Assembly (NCBI GenBank): GCA_001770015.1
Contig: MEQB01000064.1
Coordinates: 1 to 64,000 of the forward strand
Source: Bdellovibrionales bacterium RIFOXYC1_FULL_37_79
Lineage (GTDB): Bacteria; Bdellovibrionota; Bacteriovoracia; Bacteriovoracales; Bacteriovoracaceae
DNA length: 64,000 nt
Reading direction: 5' to 3'
The notes beneath the pieces were generated by a model. The model searched no databases. It was not told where the DNA came from and saw only the letters and a list, made by a program, of their open reading frames with translations. Shown here piece by piece: positions 35,225-43,572 of this stretch. The position numbers and the translations under genes are program-made. The first letter of the stretch is position 1. Each line of letters begins with the position of its first letter.

Positions 35225-37563
35225 GTAAGTGCATTGTTTGTGGCAGACCGGTAACAGGAGATCACCACCAATACTGTTGTCATGGTTGTCAGGCCATTGC
35301 TATGATCGTTGATTCCATGCATATGGATGAAAATGCTAAAATTAATCATACGCAAAAACTGTTAAAGCAATTGTTTGGGGGAAACAATTTCGAAAAGGCT
35401 GAACTTTCGATGATCGATACCTTCAATTTGCAAACCCAATTTCAGTCTTTTAAAAATAATGATCATAAAACCAATCTGGATCAATACGAGTTCCAGGTTG
35501 CTGGAATGGTGTGTCCTGCTTGCTCCTGGCTGATTCACCATTTGTTAATCAAAAAAAATGGAATTATGGATGTCAATCTCAACTTCATATCGGAAAGGTG
35601 TCTGGTAACTTACGACCCCATGGTGATTGGAAAAGATTCAATTGATAATTATATTGTTCAAATGGGTTATCAAACCTTATCAAACATCAGTCCGGGAAAG
35701 GATTTTAATTACCTTCGATTTGGGGCGGGATGGTTTTTAGCGCTGAATTCCATGATGCTGGCTTTTTTAGTTTATTCTGCAGAAGTCATGAAGATTCCCT
35801 ACGAATTACAACTACTATGTTCATTTCTCCTTTTGCTTTTTGCCACGCTTACCCCCATGGTGGCTGCTTCCCAGATTTATAAAGCGGGTTGGTTTCAACT
35901 AAAAACTTTTAATTTTAAGATGGAAGCCTTGATTGTACTTTCGACCTTCACCGCCTGGTTGTATTCCATCTTCTCTTTAATCAGAGGGGATTTTGCCCAT
36001 TTATATTTTGAAGTGGTACCACTACTTCTAATGATTACAGAAACTGGAAACATGATTACCGGTCTTTTTTATAAAAGGCTTTACCAGAGATTGACGGTTA
36101 TGCGACTGAGCATACCTAAAAAAGTGAGATTAAAAAGGGAAGAAACATATGATTTCGTTGAAATAAAGGAAGTAAAAAGTGGAGATGTTTTTGCGGTCCA
36201 ATCAGGCGAAGTTATTCCGCTTGATGGTATTTTACTTATCGATGGAGAATTTGATTTCAGTGTGATTACGGGCGAGAGCAATAATGTATTGCTAAAAGCT
36301 GGTCAGTTTATAGGTTCGGGGGGAAAAGTTTTAACCAACCCGGTTGAATTAATTGTTCCACCTGGTGAAGTGAGTTCAAAAGTTGATACCATTATTGAAA
36401 GCACCATGAGTGCCTTTAACAGCAAAAAGAAAGTTGCTCTTTGGGGGGATAAGATCAGTAGCTATTTTGTTCCCTTGGTGCTTGCAATTTCTTTTATTAC
36501 TTTTTTTTATTTTCTTCAAACAGATCTCTTTACCGCCATAACCCGTTCCATGACAGTGTTGATAATCGCTTGTCCATGTGCTTTCGGTATTGCGGAACCT
36601 TTGGTGATGGTCTTTGCCACCGAGTGGGCCTTTGAGGCCGGGATCCAAATATTTAATGGCAATGCCTTGCGAATGATTCCATCAATAATAGTGTTTGATA
36701 AAACCGGTACGCTTACGGTTGGTAAACCAGTCATTCAAAAAATGATCTGGCTGGAAAAACCTGCCGATCAATATCTTGATATCATATCGTCTTTGGAATA
36801 TGGAGTGGATCACCCTGTCGCACAGACCTTGAGTGAAGTGGGACAGATTATAAAAATTGATAATAAAAAAATTAAAGCAGGTCAGATTGAAGGAGAGTAC
36901 GATGGAAAATACTATCAGATAGGCAAAGAAAGTCTCTATCCACAGGTGGTGATTCCGCCAGAATTTTCGGATTCATCGATTGTACTATTTGGGGACTATG
37001 ATAAATGCTATGCTATCATTGCGCTGGAAGATAAAATTCGTGATGAAGTAAAAGATATAATTAATCAATTTAAAAATTATAAAATTCAACCTCATATTTG
37101 TTCAGGAGATAGATTAAGTGTTGTGGCAAAAGTTTCAAAGATCTTGGGGGTGACTGATTATTTGGCCCATATGTCTCCATTGGATAAAGTACAATATATT
37201 AAAAGGCTTCAAGATAGAAAAGCAAAAGTGCTCATGGTGGGAGATGGAGTCAATGATTCCCAAGCTATGATGAGTGCTGATTTTGGTCTTTGCGTATTTC
37301 ATGGACAGGCGATGACGAAACTTAGCGCAGATGGTGTCTTTTTAACCAATCATATCAAAGGACTCCCTCAATTAATTGGCATCATGAAAGCAGTACGAAA
37401 AAAAATAATACTTAATTATTCATGGGCACTCCTATATAACTTTATTGGAATCATCTTTGCCATAACCGGAGTTTTGAAACCATCTTATGGAGCTTTGGCC
37501 ATGGCACTTAGTAATGGTTTTGTTATATTCAATTCCAGCAGGTCTGGGCGGGATGTTCGTTAA
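35221..37563 (+). CDS. ccoI: CcoI/FixI-type copper-transporting P1B ATPase
   Basis: A 780-residue P-type ATPase. It begins with CIVCGRPVTGDHHQYCCHGC, a Cys-rich segment typical of CcoI, followed by a heavy-metal-associated domain with VCPACSWLIHHLL. Intramembrane CPC is seen in ACPCAFGIAEP (about 449). The phosphorylation site is DKTGTLT (about 494), with SGDRL-type GDRLSVVAK and GDGVND (about 674). Copper exporters of the CcoI branch feed the cbb3 oxidase with copper, and the gene's place at the end of the oxidase cluster agrees. It starts within the upstream stop. Confidence 0.95.
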   Translation: MSKCIVCGRPVTGDHHQYCCHGCQAIAMIVDSMHMDENAKINHTQKLLKQLFGGNNFEKAELSMIDTFNLQTQFQSFKNNDHKTNLDQYEFQVAGMVCPACSWLIHHLLIKKNGIMDVNLNFISERCLVTYDPMVIGKDSIDNYIVQMGYQTLSNISPGKDFNYLRFGAGWFLALNSMMLAFLVYSAEVMKIPYELQLLCSFLLLLFATLTPMVAASQIYKAGWFQLKTFNFKMEALIVLSTFTAWLYSIFSLIRGDFAHLYFEVVPLLLMITETGNMITGLFYKRLYQRLTVMRLSIPKKVRLKREETYDFVEIKEVKSGDVFAVQSGEVIPLDGILLIDGEFDFSVITGESNNVLLKAGQFIGSGGKVLTNPVELIVPPGEVSSKVDTIIESTMSAFNSKKKVALWGDKISSYFVPLVLAISFITFFYFLQTDLFTAITRSMTVLIIACPCAFGIAEPLVMVFATEWAFEAGIQIFNGNALRMIPSIIVFDKTGTLTVGKPVIQKMIWLEKPADQYLDIISSLEYGVDHPVAQTLSEVGQIIKIDNKKIKAGQIEGEYDGKYYQIGKESLYPQVVIPPEFSDSSIVLFGDYDKCYAIIALEDKIRDEVKDIINQFKNYKIQPHICSGDRLSVVAKVSKILGVTDYLAHMSPLDKVQYIKRLQDRKAKVLMVGDGVNDSQAMMSADFGLCVFHGQAMTKLSADGVFLTNHIKGLPQLIGIMKAVRKKIILNYSWALLYNFIGIIFAITGVLKPSYGALAMALSNGFVIFNSSRSGRDVR

Positions 37564-37571
37564 TTTATTAT

Positions 37572-37609
37572 GATCACTTAACCTGCTTTATAGAACAAGT
37601 TAAGTGATC
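37572..37609. terminator. Hairpin between convergent genes
   Basis: A perfect 11-bp inverted repeat, GATCACTTAAC (37572-37582) and GTTAAGTGATC (37599-37609), separated by 16 bp, lies between the ccoI stop and the end of the minus-strand gene. There is no strong T run on either side, so it may be a bidirectional terminator, a pause site or a protein-binding site. Confidence 0.45.
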
Positions 37610-37632
37610 GGGTGATTATATTTAATGGGGGA

Positions 37633-38034
37633 TTAATTTCTTTTAGATCTTGCTTTTTTATCCTGTCGCCTTTCTCTTTTAAAATTTTGCTGATCATTTC
37701 TTTTTTCCATTTTAAAATGGTGTCGATCATTCCTCCTGTTTTGACTAAAGTTTTGGGTGTCCTCTTTTTTATCTTGAATAAATTCTGGCTTGCTTATTTC
37801 ACCATTTTTATACGCTTCTCGACGCTCTTGATTTTCCTTTCGAAATGCCTCAACTTCCTTTTTTCTGTCTTCAATATAGTCCTTGCGCTCGGTTTTACGC
37901 TCTTCTCGGTAAGCTTCTCTGGCTTCTTTTCTGTCTTCATGATAGCTCGAATTATTTTCACTGGGGGTGTCTTGGGCCATCAAAGTTGGGGCCAGACATA
38001 AACTTAAAATTAAAGGGTAAACTAGTCTTTTCAT
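37633..38034 (-). CDS. Secreted, highly charged coiled-coil protein
   Basis: A 133-residue product. ATG 38034 follows GGAGG at 5-nt spacing and gives a signal peptide (MKRLVYPLILSLCLAPTLMA). The mature part is almost entirely charged: EDRKEAREAYREERKTERKDY, KKEVEAFRKENQERREAYKN, then a basic RNDRHHFKMEKRNDQQNFKRE end. It is predicted to be one long helix or coiled coil. A periplasmic stress or scaffold role, similar to CpxP/Spy-like proteins, is possible but no motif proves it. It lies divergent from the ECF sigma gene. Confidence 0.65.
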   Translation of the reverse strand: MKRLVYPLILSLCLAPTLMAQDTPSENNSSYHEDRKEAREAYREERKTERKDYIEDRKKEVEAFRKENQERREAYKNGEISKPEFIQDKKEDTQNFSQNRRNDRHHFKMEKRNDQQNFKRERRQDKKARSKRN

Positions 38035-38118
38035 GGGGTCCTCCAAATAAACGGTTTGATTAAGAAAAAATGACCGCTTCGTATCGGTAGATACGAGAAA
38101 AATTGAAAGAAGTTTCGC

Positions 38119-38147
38119 TTGACTTAACTGCCTGAAATTAATAGGCT
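38119..38147 (+). promoter_or_regulatory. Possible promoter of the ECF sigma operon
   Basis: TTGACT (38119-38124), a 17-bp spacer and TAGGCT (38142-38147) form a weak sigma-70-like match. A start near 38154 would leave a 12-nt leader before ATG 38166. Confidence 0.4.
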
Positions 38148-38165
38148 TTATTGGTGAATAAGCAG

Positions 38166-38804
38166 ATGGCAAAACTTTTTAATCTTCCTGTCGTATTAAC
38201 TTATAGACTTTTTTCTGATGGTGAATTGATGAAAAAAGTTAAAAGGAAGGATAATATGGCCTTTGACGTGCTTTATGAACGTTATGTTGATCGAGTGTGG
38301 AGTTATATTTTTTATAAAGTCCACAGTCAGGAGCGGGCATTTGAATTGACCCAGGATGTTTTTCTAAAACTATTCAATAAAGCTGACCTTTACGATGAGG
38401 AAAAAAAATTTAGTAGTTGGATGTGGTCTTTGGTGCGCAACCATTTGGTGGATGATTTTAAGGCCAAAGACGCGCTTGCCCCGTCTTCGAGTCGAGCCGA
38501 GCTCTTTAATCATATTAATGGTGAGGAAGATGACAATAGGATGGAGGACGTGTTATTTGATGATCATGGTGCTGACCAGCTTTTTGAATTAGTGCTTTCA
38601 AAGTCTAATCTGAATCAAATCAAGGAATGTTTTACCAAGCTTCCAGCTAATCAATTGGAAGTGTTATCGTTAAAAATATTTTCAGATCAATCAATTGAAG
38701 AGATAGCGCTTGGGATAAAGAAAAAATCAGGGGCGGTCAAATCTTTGCTGTTTCGTGCCCGGGACTCACTTAGATTGTGTCTAGAGAGAAGTGGGTTGAT
38801 ATGA
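38166..38804 (+). CDS. ECF-type RNA polymerase sigma factor
   Basis: A 212-residue sigma-70 family factor of extracytoplasmic-function type. Region 2 shows ELMKKVKRKDNMAFDVLYERYVDRVWSYI and ELTQDVFLKLFNKADLY, ending SSWMWSLVRNHLVDDFK. Region 4 shows KLPANQLEVLSLKIF and IEEIALGIKKKSGAVKSLLFRARDSL. An acidic stretch (NGEEDDNRMEDVLFDD) links the two. The start at ATG 38166 keeps the region 2 lead SDGELM; an upstream TTG is less likely. Its ATGA overlap with the next gene, a membrane protein, indicates an anti-sigma partner. Confidence 0.93.
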   Translation: MAKLFNLPVVLTYRLFSDGELMKKVKRKDNMAFDVLYERYVDRVWSYIFYKVHSQERAFELTQDVFLKLFNKADLYDEEKKFSSWMWSLVRNHLVDDFKAKDALAPSSSRAELFNHINGEEDDNRMEDVLFDDHGADQLFELVLSKSNLNQIKECFTKLPANQLEVLSLKIFSDQSIEEIALGIKKKSGAVKSLLFRARDSLRLCLERSGLI

Positions 38805-39130
38805 AACGCTGGGAAAAAAAATTATATAATAACCTTATTTTAAAAGCGCCGCAGGAGCTGAAAACCCAAGTTGAGAAGAATCTTTCCGTTGAGCAGCGCA
38901 CTTCCCCTATGCGGATGTACTTAGTTCCGGTCTTGGTTGTTTTAACGATTATTTGGGGGGCCACCAATGTGTATTTGAAACGGGCACCGTCATTGTCTAT
39001 AGATGATTTGGCGATCATTAAGCAATGGGATAATCTTTTGCTATATGAGAATCTTGAATTGTTTGCAACTTTTAATCTTGAAGAACTCGAAGATGAGGAT
39101 TGGGATATTTTAACCGGTAATACGATATGA
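38801..39130 (+). CDS. Probable anti-sigma membrane protein
   Basis: A 109-residue protein with a cytoplasmic part (MKRWEKKLYNNLILKAPQEL), one membrane span (MYLVPVLVVLTIIWGATNV) and an acidic periplasmic tail ending NLEELEDEDWDILTG. The start ATG overlaps the sigma stop. There is no zinc-type anti-sigma motif, so the role is inferred from position and topology. Confidence 0.65.
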   Translation: MKRWEKKLYNNLILKAPQELKTQVEKNLSVEQRTSPMRMYLVPVLVVLTIIWGATNVYLKRAPSLSIDDLAIIKQWDNLLLYENLELFATFNLEELEDEDWDILTGNTI

Positions 39131-39333
39131 TCAAGCTAAAGTCTTATTGGAGTATATTGTTTTTGGTTTTTTATGCTTATTCAGGTGATTTAGATGAGGA
39201 GATTGTTAATAATTTGGAATTTGTCGAATCTTTGGATCTGATCGAAAAAAGTGAAGAGTATGAATTGAAAAACTTGGGGCAAAAAGAAGTCATAATGCTT
39301 ATCGAAGAAGAAAAAAACGGAGATCAGACATGA
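39127..39333 (+). CDS. Small secreted acidic protein of the ECF operon
   Basis: A 68-residue product with a signal-peptide-like start (SYWSILFLVFYAYSG) and an acidic helical remainder (DLDEEIVNNLEFVESLDLIEK). It overlaps both neighbours by 4 bp, in a tight sigma/anti-sigma/DUF3106 operon. Function is unknown. Confidence 0.6.
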   Translation: MIKLKSYWSILFLVFYAYSGDLDEEIVNNLEFVESLDLIEKSEEYELKNLGQKEVIMLIEEEKNGDQT

Positions 39334-39749
39334 AAAATATATTACCTCTCATATCCCTGATTCTTTTTATGGGTGTTTGGCTGACTTTTGACTCCCTGGC
39401 AGAAACTAATCGGGAAAGATGGGATAAGATGTCCCCGTTACACAAACAAGAATTACGTGAACGTTATAAGCAATGGCAAGTTCTGCCGGAGGATAAAAAA
39501 AATATATTAAAAAAACGCTTTCAACACTTTCTGGAGCTTTCCTATGAAGAACGAAATCGGGCCAGGGATAATTTTAAGCGATTTCAACGATTGCCTATTG
39601 AAAAAAGAGAGAAGATTAAAAAATTTTTAAAAACCTGGTCCAAGCTTTCAACCAGGGAGCGTGCCGATCGGATAGAGAAACTTAAAACGATAAGAAATGA
39701 AAGACAAGCACGAAGAAACAAAATTGCACCAAAAAGAAGAGGAAGATGA
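39330..39749 (+). CDS. DUF3106 family secreted helical protein
   Basis: A 139-residue protein with a signal peptide (LPLISLILFMGVWLTFDSLA). The rest is repeating WxxLSP...RERYKQWQxLP blocks: RWDKMSPLHKQELRERYKQW, ELSYEERNRARDNFKRFQRL and WSKLSTRERADRI. This is the DUF3106 pattern, usually found in periplasmic proteins next to ECF sigma genes in related bacteria. It could act as a stress sensor or chaperone-like partner; that is inference. Confidence 0.78.
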   Translation: MKNILPLISLILFMGVWLTFDSLAETNRERWDKMSPLHKQELRERYKQWQVLPEDKKNILKKRFQHFLELSYEERNRARDNFKRFQRLPIEKREKIKKFLKTWSKLSTRERADRIEKLKTIRNERQARRNKIAPKRRGR

Positions 39750-40615
39750 AAAAAATAATTTTTATGTTTTGTTTAGTGTTACTATCACTATCAAGCGCAA
39801 GCGAGAAGGGTGAAAGTGAAAAAAGGAAATCATATTTTGGGTTCAATATAGATTTAGGCGAAAATCGATACCGAGACTTTTTGGTGAACGGGGCATGGGG
39901 TATTAATTCGATTTGGCAAACCGGAGTTGCGGGATCAACCAGTGATGATCAGGATTCTAATCGCTATCAAATGGGTTCAATTTTTATTTCGGGTCGTTGG
40001 AATGATTATTTTGATAATAAGGTGACTTTGTTTCGATCTAAAGAACAGCCTGAAGAGCTGACTGGTAGTGGAGCTGAGCTCAAAACCACGGCCAAGTATC
40101 CTGTATTTAAAGAAGGGTTTTATACCACCCTTGCTTTGACTTTGGGAAATACTCGTTATCAGCAAGAAACCTATCAATCGAGGGTGCTTGGGGCCACAAC
40201 CGTAATTAAAGATTTTGTCCAAAGATATGTTGTTTTTGAGCTTAGCCAGGATGTGCTTGAGTGGTTGTTGGTGGGACTGGAAATGACCAAGTATTCCTAT
40301 GAGGATGCCTCGGAAGCCTCTTTTACTGGTAATAAAAGAAAATTTTCAATAAGCACAAGCGTTGATGGATCGTCTGATTATCCAGATAAAAAGACTAAAT
40401 TGTATCTCTCAGCATTATATCAACGTTTTCTTTTTGATGTTGCATTGGCAAAAACATTTTCCAAATTGCAAAATAATGATTCGGTCAACCGATCACTTGA
40501 TATCAGTTATGAGCTTTCCAATCAATTTTATCCCTCGCTGGGGATTTCTAGTATAAAATATGACGATCATTCTACGAATGAAACTCTGTCTTTGGGATTG
40601 GATTTGGTTTTTTAA
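39746..40615 (+). CDS. Outer-membrane beta-barrel protein of the ECF operon
   Basis: A 289-residue protein with signal peptide (MKKIIFMFCLVLLSLSSASE). Alternating strand-like segments with aromatic residues follow (YFGFNIDLGENRYRDFLV, FYTTLALTLGNTRY, TKLYLSALYQRFLFDVALA). It ends in LSLGLDLVF, the C-terminal Phe typical of barrels. It overlaps the DUF3106 gene by 4 bp. A passive porin or the envelope readout of the ECF system is inferred. Confidence 0.7.
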   Translation: MKKIIFMFCLVLLSLSSASEKGESEKRKSYFGFNIDLGENRYRDFLVNGAWGINSIWQTGVAGSTSDDQDSNRYQMGSIFISGRWNDYFDNKVTLFRSKEQPEELTGSGAELKTTAKYPVFKEGFYTTLALTLGNTRYQQETYQSRVLGATTVIKDFVQRYVVFELSQDVLEWLLVGLEMTKYSYEDASEASFTGNKRKFSISTSVDGSSDYPDKKTKLYLSALYQRFLFDVALAKTFSKLQNNDSVNRSLDISYELSNQFYPSLGISSIKYDDHSTNETLSLGLDLVF

Positions 40616-40631
40616 AATTTAAGAGGCGTAT

Positions 40632-41675
40632 ATGATCGAAATTTCCACTATCTGGAATCTAATTTGTCCCAGACTGACAGAAAGTGAGCTGGTGAAAAAT
40701 TTAAATGAACTAAGTATGCAATTTACTGTTCGGCGAGGTGATTTGGACCGTTATACCCAGGATGAAAAATTGGTGGCGGCATACAGTGCCTTTTATCTGC
40801 CGACTAACATGCCAAAATTTAAATTTTTGATGGATCAACTAGAACCCAAGATTAGGGAGCAAATTTCTCAAAGCCATTTTTGGGATTTTGGCTCAGGGCC
40901 TGGAACCTTCTCTTTGGCGTATCTGGATTATTTCAGCAGAGCAGATGATTTAAAGGTGACTCTGGTGGATAGTTCGAAGCTGATGCTAAGTCAAGCACGC
41001 CTATTTCTGAGTTCTCTCTTCCCCAAGAGGATGGTTAAATATTTGGACAAATTGCCCAAAGAAATCCAGGGTAAAAAAACTTTGCTGTTTGGCCATAGCT
41101 TTAATGAAATTGGATATCAGCGGGCGATTGAAATTATCAGACAAGTTGATCCAGATTATCTCATCATGATTGAGCCGGGGACCAAGGAGGTTTTTTCCTA
41201 TATTAATGATCTAAGAATTTATATGAGAGAGCATGGGTATGCCTGTCTATATCCTTGTTTGAATCTCCATAGTGACTGTCCGATGACAAGTAGGCTAAGT
41301 GATTGGTGTCACGGAGTGATGCGGATGGTGCATGACCCAGATTTGGAAAGGTTATCTCAATTAATAAAAAAAGATCGTAGGAATATGCCTTTTATTGCTC
41401 ATGTCTATCAAAAAGGTAGTTGGCAAAGCGATAGTGATAAGGGGACTGAGCAAGCTCGGCTGGTGCGGTTTTTAAATAATTCCAAGTTTGGTTTTGAAGT
41501 GGAAGTTTGTCTGTGTAAAGAGAATGATTTAGTCATTGAAAAAATCCAATTGCTTAAAAAGGATATGACAAAAGAAGAGATTAAGAAATTCGAAAATATT
41601 AACGTTGGATCAAAACTGACTTTTACTGTTATTAAAAAATTTGATGACTTTATTCGTGTAAAGTTAAGTTGCTAA
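40632..41675 (+). CDS. Rsm22-like methyltransferase
   Basis: A 347-residue protein with a SAM-binding fold: FWDFGSGPGTFSLAYLDYF, VTLVDSSKLMLSQA and LLFGHSFNEIGY. The middle carries a Cys pair pattern (LYPCLNLHSDCPM, LSDWCHGVMRM), which fits the zinc/FeS-like segment of the Rsm22 family linked to the small ribosomal subunit. AGAGG lies before the ATG. Length is close to bacterial Rsm22-like proteins. Its target rRNA or protein is not visible from sequence. Confidence 0.85.
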   Translation: MIEISTIWNLICPRLTESELVKNLNELSMQFTVRRGDLDRYTQDEKLVAAYSAFYLPTNMPKFKFLMDQLEPKIREQISQSHFWDFGSGPGTFSLAYLDYFSRADDLKVTLVDSSKLMLSQARLFLSSLFPKRMVKYLDKLPKEIQGKKTLLFGHSFNEIGYQRAIEIIRQVDPDYLIMIEPGTKEVFSYINDLRIYMREHGYACLYPCLNLHSDCPMTSRLSDWCHGVMRMVHDPDLERLSQLIKKDRRNMPFIAHVYQKGSWQSDSDKGTEQARLVRFLNNSKFGFEVEVCLCKENDLVIEKIQLLKKDMTKEEIKKFENINVGSKLTFTVIKKFDDFIRVKLSC

Positions 41676-41688
41676 ACGCAGTTGTTTT

Positions 41689-42186
41689 TTATCGATTTGT
41701 ATTATTTAAATTTTTGTGGGTAACCAAACTATTAATTTTTGAATCCCGGTGAGCAATTTCTTTTTTTAATTTTTTGATTTCTTGTTCAAGAGAAGAAACT
41801 GTGCCATTTAGGCTTTCTACCCGATGGGACAGATATTGGTTGTAGCCCTTCGAATATGAGGCCAAAAAGCGCTTTTCTTTGCGTTTGGGACATATACCGT
41901 TGTATTTTTTGCCCTGGAGACCCCATATCGCCGCATTGGATTGGTCGCAAAATTGGGAAAGCCCGTACTGGTAACCCTTTTGGAATTCTCTTTTATTAAT
42001 TTGCACATGGTGTTTTAAGCTGCAGCTGGTGTAGTAATACGAGTATCCCTCGTCATAACTCATGCCCTCGAAGGCCTGTCCCAGACCCACTTTTAACCAG
42101 TCGAGGTCCTGACATTGTTTTTTCGTTTGAGACGAAGAGCAGGCAAAGTTAAAAATTAGTAGTATAAAAAATAGACCTTTAAGCAT
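41689..42186 (-). CDS. DUF2799 lipoprotein
   Basis: A 165-residue lipoprotein. The signal sequence ends FNFACSS with a lipobox Cys. The body holds the DUF2799 pattern: CQDLDWLKVGLGQAFEGM, SCSLKHHVQINKREFQKGYQYGL, a Cys in QFCDQSNAAIWGLQGKKYNGICP, and FLASYSKGYNQYL. A Lys/Glu coiled coil follows. ATG 42186 follows GGGGG; a TTG one codon earlier is possible. Function of DUF2799 is unknown. Confidence 0.82.
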   Translation of the reverse strand: MLKGLFFILLIFNFACSSSQTKKQCQDLDWLKVGLGQAFEGMSYDEGYSYYYTSCSLKHHVQINKREFQKGYQYGLSQFCDQSNAAIWGLQGKKYNGICPKRKEKRFLASYSKGYNQYLSHRVESLNGTVSSLEQEIKKLKKEIAHRDSKINSLVTHKNLNNTNR

Positions 42187-42243
42187 CAATCCCCCGCTAG
42201 CATGATGGACCCATGCGTCAGACTATAAACTAGGAAGTCAACT

Positions 42244-42271
42244 TTGTCTTAAAGTGTGAAAATGTTATACT
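42244..42271 (+). promoter_or_regulatory. Probable promoter for the EFR1 gene
   Basis: TTGTCT (42244-42249), 16 bp and TATACT (42266-42271) resemble a sigma-70 promoter. A start near 42279 would leave a leader of roughly 145 nt before ATG 42426. Confidence 0.45.
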
Positions 42272-42425
42272 GTAATGCGATATAAACGAAATTATGGTAG
42301 AATATAAGGCATCTAACCTATTAAAATTACATGCGATTCTTGATTCCCAAATAATTCGATTATCAAAGTGGTAAGGAAGGGACTAGAACTTGGACTTAGA
42401 ATTTAAAAATTGAGTGAGTCTTAAA

Positions 42426-43412
42426 ATGAATCTTATCTATGTCAATACAGGTACCGGCAATAGTCTAAAAGTTGCTTTATGGATGAAAGAACTTGCTGAA
42501 GCCACCAACGTAGTGCTTATGAATTTGGGTAATCCGGCCGAGGAATTAAAACTGAGCGATCGATTGGGACTAGTGACTCCCACTCATGGTTTTACGGCAC
42601 CCTGGCTTGCTATCAAATTTGCGTGGAAGCTTCCTGCTGGAAAAAAAAGAGAAGCCTTTTGTGTGGCCACTCGTGCGGGTATTGTAGTGAGAGGATGGCA
42701 GCCTCCGGGGTTAGCCGGCACTGCTTGTTTTTTATTGGCGCTGATTTTATTTCTTAAAGGTTATAAAGTGAAAGGAGTCATGAGTGTTAATATGCCAAGC
42801 AATTGGATACAAATGCATCCAGGCTTGTCTATTAATAATATTAATCAGATTAAAGAGCGTTCAAGAAAACAAGTCGAATTATTTTATGAAAAAATTTTAG
42901 CGGGAGATTATTATTGGTGGAATAAAAATAATCTTTATGAATTTATTTTTGGACTATTGCTTTCGCCAATTTCTTTTTTATATTTGGTAATTGGACGATT
43001 TACGCTGAGTAAAATATTCTTTGCCAATTCTAATTGCGATACTTGTGGATTATGTGCGCAAGCATGTCCGGTGGGAGCGATCAGCTTTAATCTAGATAAA
43101 AAACTTTTTTGGAGTTACAAATGTGAAGCCTGCATGCGCTGTATGGCCTATTGTCCTAAGCGGGCGATTGAGGCCAGTCATCCGCTTTTGGTTTTTTATC
43201 TGTTTTTTTATAATCAAATAATTGGAAAATATTTTGTGATGCTGGTAACCAGACTGGGTGCCAGTTATGGACTGGTTTTTGGTTTTTACCAGGTCTTTCA
43301 TTTTCTTGGTAAAATAAAATGGATCAATAAAATTTTCACCTATACAACGTTGACTCACTACTTTCGTCGGTATCACGAACCCGAAATAAAATTGTCCGAT
43401 CTTTTAAACTGA
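42426..43412 (+). CDS. EFR1-type flavodoxin-ferredoxin fusion
   Basis: A 328-residue protein. The N-terminus has a flavodoxin-like fold with the phosphate loop IYVNTGTGNSLKVAL, PTHGFTAPWLAIKF and a C-terminal ferredoxin pair: CDTCGLCAQACPVGA and CEACMRCMAYCPKRA. Two hydrophobic stretches (LYEFIFGLLLSPISFLYLVIG; later HPLLVFYLFFYNQII) may touch the membrane. EFR1 proteins move electrons of low potential. The gene lies 0.7 kb before the Ehr-type complex operon, so the two could share a redox partner; that is inference. A GTG at 42414 is an alternative start. Confidence 0.88.
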   Translation: MNLIYVNTGTGNSLKVALWMKELAEATNVVLMNLGNPAEELKLSDRLGLVTPTHGFTAPWLAIKFAWKLPAGKKREAFCVATRAGIVVRGWQPPGLAGTACFLLALILFLKGYKVKGVMSVNMPSNWIQMHPGLSINNINQIKERSRKQVELFYEKILAGDYYWWNKNNLYEFIFGLLLSPISFLYLVIGRFTLSKIFFANSNCDTCGLCAQACPVGAISFNLDKKLFWSYKCEACMRCMAYCPKRAIEASHPLLVFYLFFYNQIIGKYFVMLVTRLGASYGLVFGFYQVFHFLGKIKWINKIFTYTTLTHYFRRYHEPEIKLSDLLN

Positions 43413-43572
43413 CTTTTTTGGTCGGATAAATTGAGCTACGCATATCATGGTCCCGGTTAGCATTTATCAATAAAATAATCAGAAAATATCTCGAAAGTAA
43501 TTATAGGCGGGAGTATTATATTGGTTATCAACTGAATAATTGGTTTTACATGATTATATTTAAGGAGTTCAT

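Noticed and set aside
37572-37609. 11-bp inverted repeat as an insertion-sequence end
   Set aside because: No transposase gene or flanking target duplication; a terminator-type hairpin between convergent genes is simpler.
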